From: Hysterium pulicare CBS 123377
Lineage: Eukaryota > Ascomycota > Dothideomycetes > Hysteriales > Hysteriaceae
Assembly: GCA_000467715.1 (NCBI GenBank)
Contig: AJFK01000112.1
Coordinates: 151,360 to 215,359 of the forward strand
Length of the DNA stretch: 64,000 bases
Reading direction: 5' to 3'
In this document: piece by piece, positions 1 through 11,824 of the stretch
Numbering within the stretch: position 1 is the stretch's first letter
Layout of the letters: each line of letters starts with the position of its first letter
Position numbers and translations under genes: made by a program
Notes under the pieces: model-generated
Told to the model about the DNA's origin: nothing
Seen by the model: only the letters and a program-made list of their open reading frames with translations
Databases searched by the model: none

Positions 1-1827
1 GCTATCGACGAGGACAAAGCTCTTATGGTGGGTGGACGAGCGTCGCCAAATCAAGCATCCCCGGATTGCTGGTATCTGAATGGTGGAGCCTGGAACGCGG
101 CACAGAATCTTGAGCCCGCACGCTTCAGACACTGTTCCGTGCGAGTCGGTCTATTCTGGAAGGGCACCTTTGCCAAGGCAATCCTTGTGTTTGGTGGTAA
201 AACAAGCTCTGGAAAGGTCTTAGGAGAGTGGAGACTGTGGATCTCAAATCATGGCTGGCAGAAAGTTCTTACCAAAGGCTCTTGTCCATCGCCAAGATTT
301 GGTGCCGCTATGTCCACGCTGGGGAATTCAAATAATCGAGGGATTCTCATCGGAGGTATGTCGGCCGAGGGAATGATTTTATCTGACATGTGGGAATGGG
401 AGTTGAGAGACGGTGAAATTATAACGATCACTTTCAAAAGCCGCATGAGCGATGTATCTCCGGACTATGCACGGTCAAGCTACCCGAGGATAGGCGCGTG
501 TTTGCTAAAGCTGGAAGACGAGCTCCTCCTCTTAGGTGGGGTCACCGCCGGACGATTACCTAGCTCCACGGACGAAGTCCTACGTATTCGCTGTGGAAAA
601 GTCGTCCATATCGAAAAAGTTCAGATTTCATGGTCTACTGGCCCACGCCCACTCTTTATCGGATTTGCAGCAGCCAACGTTTCCGACTGTGAGTTGCTTG
701 TCGCCGGCGGCGGGGCAGTGTGCTTTTCGATGGGTAGTTATTGGAATGAAGGCCACATTCGGATCAAGAAAGTCAACTCTCCCGCTGCTGACCCCTGGAG
801 ACTTATCATCGACCGTGGGCATTCCCTGTCGCAGCCATCGGCGCCGAAACAGTTATTCAGGGAAGCTTCTGATTTTTCTACTACGAATGATTTCCTGGGG
901 GCAAAGCGTATTAGCCCAAAGATAGCGATAATTCCAAGGATTTCGATACAAACAGGTGAACAATTTCTAGACATAGTTACTTCTTCACGACCGGCAATTC
1001 TAGAAGGACTTAACCTGGGTCCTTGCACGCATTTATGGACCATGGATTATCTTCGAGAGCAAATCGGGCCGGATCGACCTGTAATAGTACATGTTTGTGA
1101 TTCCGACAGAATGACTTTCACTGACAAGAACTTCGCCTATATGAAAAAATCGTTTATGGACTTTATTGACGGAATATCTCAAGGCGACAAGTGGTATATG
1201 CGTTCAGTATCCGCGACACAGCCTACAAAACATGCCGCGAAACTTGAAGATGATTTTCCCTCCATCGCCGCAGACTTCCAACTACCAGAAATACTCTCAT
1301 TTGTGACTGAGAATATGCATAGTGCGCCTTTGCGGATATCTGGGCCTGTTTCACTTTGGCTGCACTACGACGTTCTGGCAAATGTCTTGTGTCAAATAAG
1401 GGGAACAAAAACACTCAGGCTCTTCCCGCCGTCAGACGTAGCCCATTTAGATTTCCCACCAGGTGGATCCAGCTCGAATGCCAACCTTTTAACGCTCGAT
1501 AATCCCATTCTTTCCTATCTACATCCCCACGAAGCTGTACTCAAACCTGGAGATGTTCTATTCATCCCTCCCTTATGGTCGCACACTGCCACTCCAACCG
1601 ATGGAGTAAGCGTAGCAGTGAATGTGTTTTTCCGGAACCTCCACAAGGGATATGCACCAGGGAGAGATGTATATGGAAATAGAGACCTCCAGGCATACGA
1701 AAACGGAAGAAGGGATGTTGAACGTATTGTGAAAGCTTTCAGTGAAGTACCGGTTGATATAAGTAAATTCTATCTTGAGAGACTGGTCGGCGAATTGAAG
1801 GAGAAGATCGGGAAACTTGGTTCTTGA
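1..1827 (+). CDS. PPM2: tRNA wybutosine-synthesizing protein 4 (TYW4/PPM2), C-terminal part
   Basis: The reading frame is open from base 1 to the TGA at 1825-1827, so the gene starts upstream of the window and about 608 residues are visible. TYW4 proteins methylate and methoxycarbonylate yW-72 to finish wybutosine at G37 of tRNA-Phe; they carry an N-terminal leucine-carboxyl-methyltransferase-like domain, kelch repeats and a C-terminal cupin/JmjC-like domain. Only the last two parts are seen. Kelch-type glycine pairs occur in ILVFGGKTS, GILIGGMSA and ELLLLGGVT. The cupin part has SLWLHYDVLANVLCQ, which supplies an H-x-D pair, then GDVLFIPPLWSHTATP with a downstream histidine. No intron is evident. 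It runs convergently into the Dicer gene. The methyltransferase half lies outside the window and cannot be checked. Confidence 0.88.
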   Translation, partial: AIDEDKALMVGGRASPNQASPDCWYLNGGAWNAAQNLEPARFRHCSVRVGLFWKGTFAKAILVFGGKTSSGKVLGEWRLWISNHGWQKVLTKGSCPSPRFGAAMSTLGNSNNRGILIGGMSAEGMILSDMWEWELRDGEIITITFKSRMSDVSPDYARSSYPRIGACLLKLEDELLLLGGVTAGRLPSSTDEVLRIRCGKVVHIEKVQISWSTGPRPLFIGFAAANVSDCELLVAGGGAVCFSMGSYWNEGHIRIKKVNSPAADPWRLIIDRGHSLSQPSAPKQLFREASDFSTTNDFLGAKRISPKIAIIPRISIQTGEQFLDIVTSSRPAILEGLNLGPCTHLWTMDYLREQIGPDRPVIVHVCDSDRMTFTDKNFAYMKKSFMDFIDGISQGDKWYMRSVSATQPTKHAAKLEDDFPSIAADFQLPEILSFVTENMHSAPLRISGPVSLWLHYDVLANVLCQIRGTKTLRLFPPSDVAHLDFPPGGSSSNANLLTLDNPILSYLHPHEAVLKPGDVLFIPPLWSHTATPTDGVSVAVNVFFRNLHKGYAPGRDVYGNRDLQAYENGRRDVERIVKAFSEVPVDISKFYLERLVGELKEKIGKLGS

Positions 1828-2249
1828 ATCTAGAAAAGCTGGATCTATTGGAACTGAGCTTAGATGGAATTGTGTGATACTGCTATACCTCTATGGTAAA
1901 CAATGCCCAGTAAATTACTTTGGACACAAGGTTCCTACAAACTATCCATATACTCTCTAGTTTCAGTGCGGCTGTTTCACTGTAGTTGACATATCCGGCT
2001 GGACTGCAAGGAGTGTGCTTGTCCCTGGTCACAATTCCTGGAAATCAAAGTCTCGAGATTTGGGGTAGTGTCGTATATCAGAAAGTACCCCAATGGCAGG
2101 CTTGGGGTTTATATGCTATCCAGGCACTTATCCCAGTACTAGGTATTCTACTTGTTCTAGAGGCATCGAATAATCAGTGACCTGCTCCCTGACAACCATC
2201 ACACACTGTGTTCAAAAGGCAAGGTAAGCGTGCCGAGACAATGAATCCA
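1828..2249. other. Convergent 3' region, TYW4/DCL1
   Basis: Holds the 3' ends of both genes; no other feature seen. Confidence 0.7.
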
Positions 2250-5200
2250 TCATATCGCACTACCGACAGCCTCCTTCGTCCGCTTTTCGGCCGCCTCGGC
2301 ATCCTCGACGTGATCTTCGCAGTCGCATTTATACAGCCGTCGAAACTCGTATTGGGGAAGCCCCTCGAGGAGATCTAAAGCCGCGTTACTGGCTTTGATG
2401 CGGGCGTATCGACCGGACACCGCGGTCCCGGATGCAACAACTTCCCAATGCAGAAGGACCATTGCTACAACAGTTGGGCGAGCATGCGGTATAGTGGATT
2501 CGCATAGTCGTGTTGCAATCCTCCATTCGCGGCATCCTAAGTTGATGTTGAGCAACTTGGTGAGACGGGTCTAGTAAACGATTAGTCTTGAGCCAATGCC
2601 ATATTGGAAGCAGATGACGTACGGTAGGATGGTTGTTTGCGAATGTATCGTAAATTGACATGTCTTCAAAGTATCTTCTGACGTGCAATTCAAAGAATCT
2701 CTGCACCTCGTTGAAATCAAAATCGGAGTCAACAAAAAGGGCAGCCACATAGGCTTCCACAACGTCCGCAAGACACTACGCAGTATTAGCAGGCTGAAAT
2801 GAGTTCGGTGACAATACTTACTTTGGGAGGTTCGCTAACGGTCGTCCAATATTCAACAGATCCATTGGCCTCGCGCTCTGCTTCTCTGACCTCGGTCACG
2901 TACTCACTGATTTGATGATGTAGAACGGCGTTATTGTGACGAATGTGGCCGTGGAAATCCAGCTTGACGCATAGCGCTCCCAAAAATTTATTCGACACCA
3001 TAGGCATCTTATGTTCCGTAAGCCACTGGGGATCCTTGTCCGGATAGCGGTAGAACAGATGCATGACGAAGACCATGTCGAGAAGGGAATCACCCAAAAA
3101 TTCTAAGCGTTGATAATGAGGGATCTTCTCCCACATGAAAGACTGCGATGGATGAATGAACGCAGATCGTAAAACTCGTGGGTAGCGGAAATGGTAGGGG
3201 TGCTGCTGCTCCACTTTCGCTGCGAGGTCAGTTTGTGAGGCTGTAGCCTCCCCGGTTTGGTATTTCGGCTTGGTGTACGCCTTGAGATAGTCCGCCCACG
3301 TCTCCATCGTATGATCGTCATTGGACACCATCACTTTGACAGCCTTGACCGCTTGGTCCCAATTTGTCGGATTGAAGACCCCGGGTTTGTTATGTTCCAT
3401 GAATGCGGCCCCGATGAAAGCTTCGCACACGTCTGCGATAGACTTGTCCCCCAAGGAGTGCTTGATCATCTGAACTCCTGTTTTCTTTGCACCCTTACCT
3501 TCAAGTAGCTTTAGACCCTCGGGATACCATGTCCGCCTAATTTATGTCAGTAAGATAGTTTAGAGTGCAGTTGCTCACAACTTACCGAGAGAACGCCATG
3601 CTGCGGACAAATTCATATAACTTTAAATCGATCGCGCTCTTGAACAGATTCTTGTTGCAGAGCAGACACATCCGCCGGACGTGAAATTCAAACTCGTTGT
3701 CGTCTGGCCTCTGAACAAATACTGAGATCGAGGTTGCCATCTTCAGAAAGCAATCGCCCATGAACTCTAGACGTTCATAATTCGGACCCATGCCACTCCT
3801 CAAATTGATCTTCTCATCTCCATGTTCATCGCTGTTATCAGAGTCTTTGGTGAGAGCCTCTAAAGCAAGCGCTGGACCTATTCTAAGCCCTAATAGCTTG
3901 CAAGCATCTACAGCAATGAGATACGACTCGAGACGATGTATTATCGCAGGGAAAACGTAGCACATGGCAACAAAATGGGTAGGAAGCTGTCGGGATATTA
4001 GTTACGAGAAATTGAAGATGCATCATAGACTTACGGCTGAAATTCTGATTGGCTGTGGACATACGAAGCAGCGAGTTACACCAGCAAATTCATCAACCTC
4101 TACTGGCGCTAACAAGTTTCGTCTGAAAGGGACTTTCTCCACTTCCACAACCGGTTGCGACAAATCCCATGTCCTCAATGCACGAGATTTATTCCAGAGA
4201 CTTATAGAATAGTCAAGTATATTGGCCATGAACTTGTGCTTAGGAGCAGATGAGGGCACTGGATCTGTGGGGCTCAATCCCGGCGAGACTCCCACAGAGA
4301 AGAAACGTCTGCCTCCATCCCAGATGTCGACGAAGTAGCGATCCGCAAGACTCTCATTCGTCATTTCTGGCGTCCACCTGTACTCTTCATGTGTAGAGAT
4401 CTCGTGGATAACGTCCCAATCAATAATATCTGCCGGGTTGTCATTACCAGACGACGGTGGTGTGTGCCACTGGGTCAGTGGCGCTATCCAATAAGACATC
4501 TTTGAGGTATCATGCTCAAAGGTCTTGGCGAAGACATCTTTGTAGACGCGCAAAGTTACCGTCGTAAGTTGTTCAAGCATGTCCTCAGAGATGCGGAAAG
4601 GCGAGCTTAGGGAATTAGAAGTTACCTGAGTTGCTCTCCCGTCGTTGAGGTAGATGGGAAATCGTGGTATGTTTGGGAGGACTGATTTCGTAATGAAACC
4701 AATAGGCCGATATGGCCTGTCTAAACCCGCCGTTACATTAAAAATAGTAAGGTATAGTTCGTCAGTAGTTGTGCTCCGTCCGGACTTCCAAATTTCGGGT
4801 TTGAGACGCATCGGGTATAGATCTTTTTTCTTTACATCGAGTGCAAGGAGAGCATTTTGCATAGCAGGACGTTCTTTCGAGACTGTGGAAAGCAGATTCT
4901 TATCCAAATGCTCTTTCGATCTAAGCAAAATACATGCCTGGAAAGCTGCTGAGCGCTTGGCCACAGCCTTTTTAGTGGCCGGACGACCAAGGGCAGAGTG
5001 GACCGGAGAAGTCTCTGGAAGCGTGACCTCATACACGAATTTTCCAGCCTCGGCGACCACTAATTCGTAGCTCGGCTGAAGGAAAAACTCGCTGGGTTGC
5101 TGCAATGAGGAAACGTAGTGTGCTAAGACCCCTAGGCTCGAGCTGTAAGTCAACTTGGCGCCGCTTGACGGGTCGGTGTAAGTCGGGGTCTTTTCTGTCG

Positions 5201-7175
5201 AGAGCTCTAAGCCCATGTCTGCATCTGCGCCGAGAAGCAGACGATCAGCTGGCAAGGTTTGACAAAACTCGCGCATGAGTTTCTCTGAGCTGCGGGCCTC
5301 GAATACCGCTTGTTGGTGGATTAGGTTGTCTTGCTCCATCATGTGTAGGTACTTCGAGTTTCTGTGTCTCGCTCGGCCTCGTGATTGGATGTAGGAGATC
5401 ATAGTCTTGTAAAGATCGAAACGGACGACAAGATTGCACTGTGGAATATCGAGTCCTTCTTCGGCCACAGAAGTAGAGAACATGCAATTGAGTTCCCCTC
5501 TTCTGAAATTTGCTACAGCCAAAACTTGGTTGCGCAGGGATATGTTCAGATCACTAATCGTGGAGTTCACACCTACGAGTATGCCGCTACGCAGATGAGG
5601 GCCACCAAGATGACTGAAGATCAGATGCAGGAGACGCGCCGTATGTCTACGTTGAACAAAAACTATGCATCTAGAATCTGAGACTCTACAGAAGTAACGT
5701 TGGAGCCACTCGTGAAGATGGAGGACTTTGTCGCTTAGATCGTGAGAGTTTGGCTCAGGCATTCCGAAATCGTGATCTCTGATAAAGTCGGCAGCTTCCC
5801 GTAAATGGGCTATCTCTTCGTCCAGCTTTGAGATCGGTCTGACTTCTTTCTGGGCATGGAATTTCCGCTCTTCTCGCATCTCCATTTTCTGAGACTCTTC
5901 ATCAGAAAGTGCATATGACCAGTATATATCGGATGCCCATCGGCCAAGTTCGGAACTGATTTGCTTCGACGCATCGAACAGTTTCTTGAAAGCCTCCAGG
6001 TTCCCGAAACGGGCTTTGAGTTCTTGATGCAAGGAGGTTTCGAACGGGGCTCTTAATCGGCGGTACGTGATGACTTGTTCCGATGGTCGAGAGATGTTGT
6101 TTCTCATTAGACTCAGGTCACTCGTTGTTGCAATCTTGCAATGAAGAAGATTTTCTAATTCCCTACACAGTATTAGAGTGGTAATGGGCAATAGTTAGCC
6201 GACTCACCTTGCACCCAGTTGGACATCAACCTTTGCATCGATAGGAGACGCTGTCATGCCAAATATTCTCGGTCGTTTGGACATATCTCCTTCGGCTTGG
6301 TAGTAGTCTTTGATAATCCTTAATGGTAGGCAGAATCAGTACTGATACGCTAATTTGCAACACTCTTCACTCACCTTGCATATGAGTGGTTTTTCTTCGC
6401 GTGATGCGCCTCATCGAAGATGAGCAGATTGATCTTGTCGATGCTAATGAATGAGTGCATGAGACATTGCACAAGAACCTCGGCGGTGCAGACGATAACC
6501 ATATTGTTTCTGAAAAGCTTATCCCAAGTCTTCTTGGCCCACAATTGGGTCCCCATTGCTCCACAAATCCCCTCGACGTTCTGATCAAGACCACATCTCA
6601 ACACATTCGCCTGCTGGAAAACGAGATTGACAGAGTCGACCTGCGCACACGTTAGTGGTAAGATAATATAGCAATTGATCAAATCCCACCAGGAAAAATG
6701 AGATCCTCTGAGGTTGACCGGCTGCCCTTCGCTCCAGTTCTTGATCAATGACATGGCGAAGCAACAGTGTAGCAATGTGTGTCTTGCCAGAACCAGTATC
6801 TAAAACGGCAATGATGTTTTCGTCTTTGGCCTTCAGGAAAAGCTCTGTTTGATAATCCCTCGGGTTAGTAATGTGTGAACTAGCCTCTTGTTTGGCTAAG
6901 ATGTCTTTGATTGACAATGTCTCATCGTCAGCACCTTGGATAGCTTCTTTGACTTCTTGCTCTGTCATCTCTTCGGTCTTCTTGTTTGCCCAGGCTTTTA
7001 AGATCTCGTTCTGCGCCATTCGTTTCTCTGACGAAGTACGAGGGCCGTGTGGGTGGGCAATGTCCGTGTCAATCTCATCGTCATCAGGGTCAAGGTCAGA
7101 CACGTCAGGTGTTTGTACATCGTCCAATTCTTCCTCGTCCTGGCGCAGAGTGGCCAGCTTGGAAGACCAGGCCAT
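2250..7175 (-). CDS. DCL1: Dicer-like protein 1 (DCL1)
   Basis: This RNA-silencing endonuclease cuts double-stranded RNA to small RNAs. The eight-exon model is 7175-6690, 6640-6375, 6318-6208, 6162-4035, 3986-3586, 3536-2822, 2775-2623 and 2555-2250, giving 1,521 residues, normal for fungal DCL1. In order: an acidic N-terminus, helicase with Walker A GSGKT near residue 130, a DEAH box near 238, GMTASP, and motif VI QSRGRAR; a Dicer dimerisation (DUF283-like) region; RNase IIIa with ERLEFMGD near 1068 and ADVCEAF; RNase IIIb with QRLEFLGD near 1273 and ADVVEAY; then a short dsRNA-binding tail ending in a CDC..H cluster, probably zinc-binding as in S. pombe Dcr1. All acidic catalytic residues appear intact. 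No PAZ domain is obvious, as is usual in this family. The similarity of the N-terminus around Walker A favours DCL1 over DCL2. It is divergent from TAP42. Confidence 0.95.
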
Positions 7176-7632
7176 CTTCAGCAGCTGAGCAAATCCGTGT
7201 CAATGGATATCAGTGTGGTGACTTAGCTGCGCCCTTGACCTGGACGGAGTGAGGTGGGCCAGAAGAGGAGCACAGAACTCGGGTATATATAGTTTGGGGC
7301 GGTGAAATGGGTTCCCAGCACAAACAATGTGCAATTGGGTTGATGCCGGGTAAGTAAGTGTGGCTCATCCGTAGCAAACAACTGAACAGGCCTTCACCGC
7401 ATTTGAAACTGCGGCAGCCTATGGAAGGCGCGCTACTCCGCCACATTGCGAAGGTCGGAAGTGCTTTCTTCTTCGCCCTGGTGGAGGAACGAGAGCCGTA
7501 TGAGAGCTCGAGCTTGCGCTATGGTGTGATCGGGACTAGCGTAAATCATTTCACGTGACCTACTAGCCACATGCTTTTGAGCTACTATAGGACCTGCAGA
7601 AGCTGCTCATTGACCCGAAAACACATTCATCG
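7176..7632. promoter_or_regulatory. Divergent promoter, DCL1/TAP42
   Basis: Contains one CACGTG box near TAP42; no coding signal. Confidence 0.7.
7552..7557. promoter_or_regulatory. CACGTG box, TAP42/DCL1 divergent promoter
   Basis: The palindrome TCACGTGA ends 75 bp before the TAP42 ATG. It is a consensus bHLH (Cbf1-type) site. Confidence 0.45.
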
Positions 7633-8809
7633 ATGGATTCTCAACCCGACAGTATTCGCGGTCTGTTCGCCAGAGCGGAGGGAAAACGCCATGAGCTGGA
7701 TTCGTCCTGGGATTCTAACAACGCCGCTTTCCAAGAAACTCTCGCCGCTGCTATTGCCACCTATGAAGAATGCTTGAGGCTGGCTGAACATGTCTCACTC
7801 TTCAGCCCAAATGAGGCTCTGGATGACATTGCGACGAGCGATTTGCAGTAGGTGTTCCATGCAAGGTTCGCCATGGCTAGTCCTGAAGTCTCATCCGTCA
7901 TAGGTACATGGCAATCAACTACCACCTTGCAGAGTTGGTATTGAAAGTTACGGGAGGGGGACGCAAAACATATTTACAGCGTGCGAGAGATTGTTATGAA
8001 CGATTCCTTAAACTTCTAGATTCGTACGATATTCTATCGAAGACTGATGCGACATTGCTGGAAACCTATCTAGAGAGTCGGGATTCGTTCTCTACGGCTT
8101 CCACCACAGATCCTGCTGCGCGGAGAGAAATGAAAATCGCTAGGTTTAGAGAGGAGAAAGATCTGAAGCGTAAACTTGAGGTTGGTACTTGCCATTCGTG
8201 AAGCAACACTTTCTAAGACCAGACTACATGCTTTAGTATCTTCGGCAAAACCCCCATGCGTTAGAAAGCGATGATCTGGCACTACGCCAACTTCACCTGA
8301 CAAGCATCATGCTCCATGTTCTTCAGTGTTTTCAATCGTTGGAATCTATTGCACTTGAACTACAGATCCTAGCTCTGGCACCGCCACCTGTACCCCATTC
8401 CCCGAATGCCATTTCGGAAGATGTTCGCCAGAGGAACGGGGGAGCCCGCGAAGGATATTCGGAACGCCTTGACACGTCTTTATCGGGAACGATAAATGCG
8501 GGCCCTATTCTAAGTAGTGATGGTAAACCGCTTAGACCGTTTACTCTACTAGATACTCGACAAAGGTTGCAGCAGAGCGTATTTAGGCCCGATCACAGCT
8601 TGCCGACAATGACAATCGATGAGTATCTAGAGGAAGAAAGACGAAGGGGCGGAATTATCGAAGGCGGTGGAGAGCAGTCTGGCATCAGACCAGAGCCGGA
8701 CGAGGACGATTTGGAAAAGGCCGACGAAGAGACAATGAAAGCACGGGCATGGGATGAATTCAAAGAAGAGAACCCGAAGGGCTCAGGGAACACCCTGAAC
8801 CGGGGTTGA
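7633..8809 (+). CDS. TAP42: TAP42-family PP2A-associated protein
   Basis: TAP42 (alpha4/IGBP1) binds PP2A-like catalytic subunits and is a TORC1 effector. Exons 7633-7847, 7904-8180 and 8237-8809 give 354 residues, close to the yeast 366. The N-terminal two thirds is helical and tetratricopeptide-like, with YMAINYHLAELVLKV and ARDCYERFLKLLDSYDIL matching the family core. The C-terminal part has the conserved R(P/Q)FTLLD-type stretch (LRPFTLLDTRQ), then PTMTIDEYLEEERRRG and an acidic segment ending in an ARAWDEFKEENPKGSGN motif, the usual C-terminal family signature. The start is the first ATG after an in-frame break and gives the standard N-terminus. It shares a 457-bp intergenic region with DCL1, and a CACGTG box lies 75 bp before the ATG. 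Confidence 0.95.
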
Positions 8810-9009
8810 TTTCACAGGTCTAGCCAGAGCATGTCGAGCGTAGGGGAATGTATAGATTGCAGTCAATTAGTTGCCTCACCAGTCCTCAAACCAGAACGAA
8901 GACACAAATAACCACACAAACTTTGAAACAGTATTAGGGAGACTTGTTCTGAAAGACATTGTATTCCAAGCTTGGTACGAAGTCCGACCCATGTATTTCC
9001 CTTTAAGAT

Positions 9010-10121
9010 CTACTCCGGTGAGTATGGCTTCAACCAATTATCCTGGCGATCCATGCCACTCTCCATGCTTTCTGGGAGGTTTGAATAGCTCCCGGGTGGC
9101 CATATACTTTTTGTAGTCTCAATTTTGTCGATTTTCTCAGATGCTAGTCCAGGCCACTTCTGATAAATCAATCCCATAAGTTCTTTCGAAAGGACATCGT
9201 AACCCTGTTTGGAAAACAATTGGTTAAGGCTCGCTCGATACCAGTATTGGGAGATCTGATCGCTCACTAAGTAGTCAAGGTGCAGTCCGTCCGTAAAATA
9301 TCCTTTAGGGAATGCTTTTGCAGTTGATAAGCCACATCCTGGCAGTTGATCCTCAGTACCAGTTCCAGATTCAGAAACTGCGTTCACCAAGGCTTGCCAG
9401 TAATTGAGACCAGCGACACGATCCGTCACACGCTCATAAGACTCCGCAATTTCCAATACCTTCTCTGCGTAGCATTTCTTGCTCATATAGGTGAGGTAAG
9501 CCCGACTCTCTCTCTCGGACTTCAAACGGTCATCAGGCGATTGACAAGGATTCATGGACAGAGGACTTTGAGGAGGCTCTAGGACATTAATGGGTGGTGG
9601 AGTTATCAGCACCACTTTTGTTTTCTGCATGGCCTCCTCGGTCAAGATGGCCTCCACGAATTCTCGCAAATTTTTTTCATATGTATCCAATGGTACGTGA
9701 GCGCCGCTGGGGGGTAGACAAGCATCGTTGGCACCTAAGAAGAGGCTAACTAAGAGAGTGGGGGCCGCATACAGTTCTTTGGCCCTTTCAATGATGTGCG
9801 CGAAATGTAATTTGAGCCAAGTTGAATTGTATCTGGTTGGAGTGTCAGGTCAAGTATCAATAGGCTTTCCAACAGGCCATTGCATACCCTGCAACTCCTA
9901 CACAAGTTTTCAGTGGGGGTTGCGTACAGATGGCTTAAACGGCGTGCTTAGTTGCATTGATAGGACCTACCTTCGTTGACAACTTCGGCTTTTCCACCAT
10001 AAGCATTCTGTAACGCCCAACCGAAGCCGCGGTGAGGTTCATCAAATCCCCACTGGGTGAGAGAGTCGCCGAATAATACGATCTTCGGGAGTTTGGGTGC
10101 GTTACGCATACTAAGTAACAT
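9010..10121 (-). CDS. IAH1: GDSL/SGNH esterase, isoamyl-acetate hydrolase-like
   Basis: Exons 10121-9971, 9897-9888 and 9832-9010 give 327 residues. The SGNH hydrolase blocks are present: block I LFGDSLTQWGF carries the catalytic serine near residue 18; the EGVAGYNSTW region supplies block II glycine; block III GANDAC follows; and DGLHLDYL near the C-terminus supplies the catalytic Asp and His. The arrangement matches yeast Iah1, which hydrolyses acetate esters. The second exon is only 10 nt, and leaving it out destroys the frame and the block II glycine. The chosen start is the first true ATG; a second ATG four codons later is equally possible. No signal peptide is seen, so it is probably cytosolic. 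The protein is about 90 residues longer than yeast Iah1, mainly after the catalytic core. Confidence 0.88.
9888..9897 (-). other. 10-nt micro-exon in the GDSL esterase gene
   Basis: The bases between a TGTAG acceptor and a GTATGC donor add the codons for G-V-A-G across both junctions. Flanking introns are 73 and 55 nt. Both flanking junctions need it for phase. Confidence 0.75.
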
Positions 10122-11824
10122 TTTCAAAACAAGAAGTAGATGAAGATTATCTATTAATTCTGTCGACAACTACATCAGTAAGTTGCTGCCTGGATCAGTG
10201 TACTGCGGTTGGCTAGGCAGCTATGTTTGCTGGACAAATCCTTAGTCATCGGACTCGACTACCGACGACAAACGAAGCTGACGAGCAGACCCATATGGCT
10301 AAAAGCACCTTCGCATCCGAATCACAAAAACTTGCACTTGCCCGAACTATGGGGACGCTCTCCGCAGCTTGCCGGTGCTGGAACCATTGGTGTCTGCAGC
10401 CGGAGGATGGGGGTGCATCTGCAAGGTACGCGAAGCCCCAATTGGAGAGTACTTGGGAAACGATCAGTCTGCCATTCTTCATTCAGCGAGAAGGTTACAA
10501 CGGAGCGACCGCTTGATGGCGAAATGGCCCTCGCCAGCCGCGAAAGCGTTGAAGTAAGGTTGCACGATACAAAAAGGGGGACGCTGATCGTTTGATAGCA
10601 CGAAGCAGAAATTCACAAGCGAAGGACCGAATCAGATAGCGAACACAAGGGCAGTTTCCTTGCTTATCTCCCCGTCGCCCTTGTCGAAAACATATCGATA
10701 ATCCGCTGCTACAACGACAGGGCATGGGTGCAATCCATGCTTAGAACCTTCGCTCATCGATTCCTGGCCTTCAGGCCTCTCACAATACTCCGTCTACACA
10801 CTCCCAGGACGCTAGTGAGACCCAATACCCGTTGTTTCTAACGCTTTTTCACGCTCCAGATTCCGCGCGTCACGGCGGGAAGGAGGCGCCGCCACAGAGT
10901 CAAGGGGCTACCTAGTCGTGGGGGAAACGTCAGGCCAATGATTCTTTGCAGACTTCGACTTCTGGATCGGTAGCAGGCATCTGATCGAACACAATCGCCG
11001 CTACGGTCCTGACTGCATAGAAACCACTATTGGGAAAAGGGAATGTGCCTCGGTGCTGCCAGGCGGCTTGACAAGCTCGGCCGGCAGCCCGGAACGGGCA
11101 TCGTACAAATGCAATAAAGCGATGGGTGACGAAGAAATGTAATAGCCTCGGATTGCGCGGTGTTGATGGGATTGATGGGATTGATGGGATGGCGAGAGGC
11201 GATGGCGAATAGGCTTCGTTCCAGACGAGGGAAGGATGGCCTCCCACACGGCGGGCGAAACGGGGTCAGTAATTCTCATTATTTTATTTATTTGATAGGA
11301 CGGCGGGCGCGGACGAGGGCAATTGCGCGAGCGAGGGAGCGAAAAGCAATAGTGCATGCTAAGACTGGCTAAGACATGTGGCGTGCAGCAAGCCACGCCC
11401 GCTTTGGCCAAGAGAACATGTCTGCAGGCAATATATGCATCCACATCCATATTCTATTGCAGCGCTGCTCCAGTGCTCCCCACCAGATGGACCGTGTTTC
11501 GGGCTTTGATTGCTTCTGACGCTCTTTAGACGACACTGTACTTCCCTCCGCTGTCCCTAGACTGCCTGCCAGGCCCTCCGCAAAGGACAATGCTGGCCGA
11601 GGCAAATATCAATCGCTGACACCCCACGCCAGAGCTTGTGCTGCCACCTCCAGTTCACGGCCTTCAGCATGCTCACATTCCCAATTCACCTGCCTAGCAC
11701 CCTGCATCACGAAGCCTACCGCCCTTCTTCGCGACACTCGTCGACTTGTCCGTCCCGGCTCACTGCCTGACTTTGCTCGTGCGCATACGACCGTGGACCA
11801 CCGCGCTGACCCTTAAGCAGCGTC
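10122..11824. promoter_or_regulatory. Long divergent 5' region, esterase/TSC1
   Basis: 1.7 kb with the 9-bp tandem repeat and a pyrimidine-rich stretch close to TSC1 (about 11640-11820) typical of a leader. Open frames here (for example 10209-10595 plus) show no family signal. Confidence 0.55.
11165..11191. repeat. Three tandem copies of a 9-bp unit
   Basis: GATGGGATT repeats twice exactly and a third time with a final G. It lies in the long region between the esterase and TSC1; no role is evident. Confidence 0.9.
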
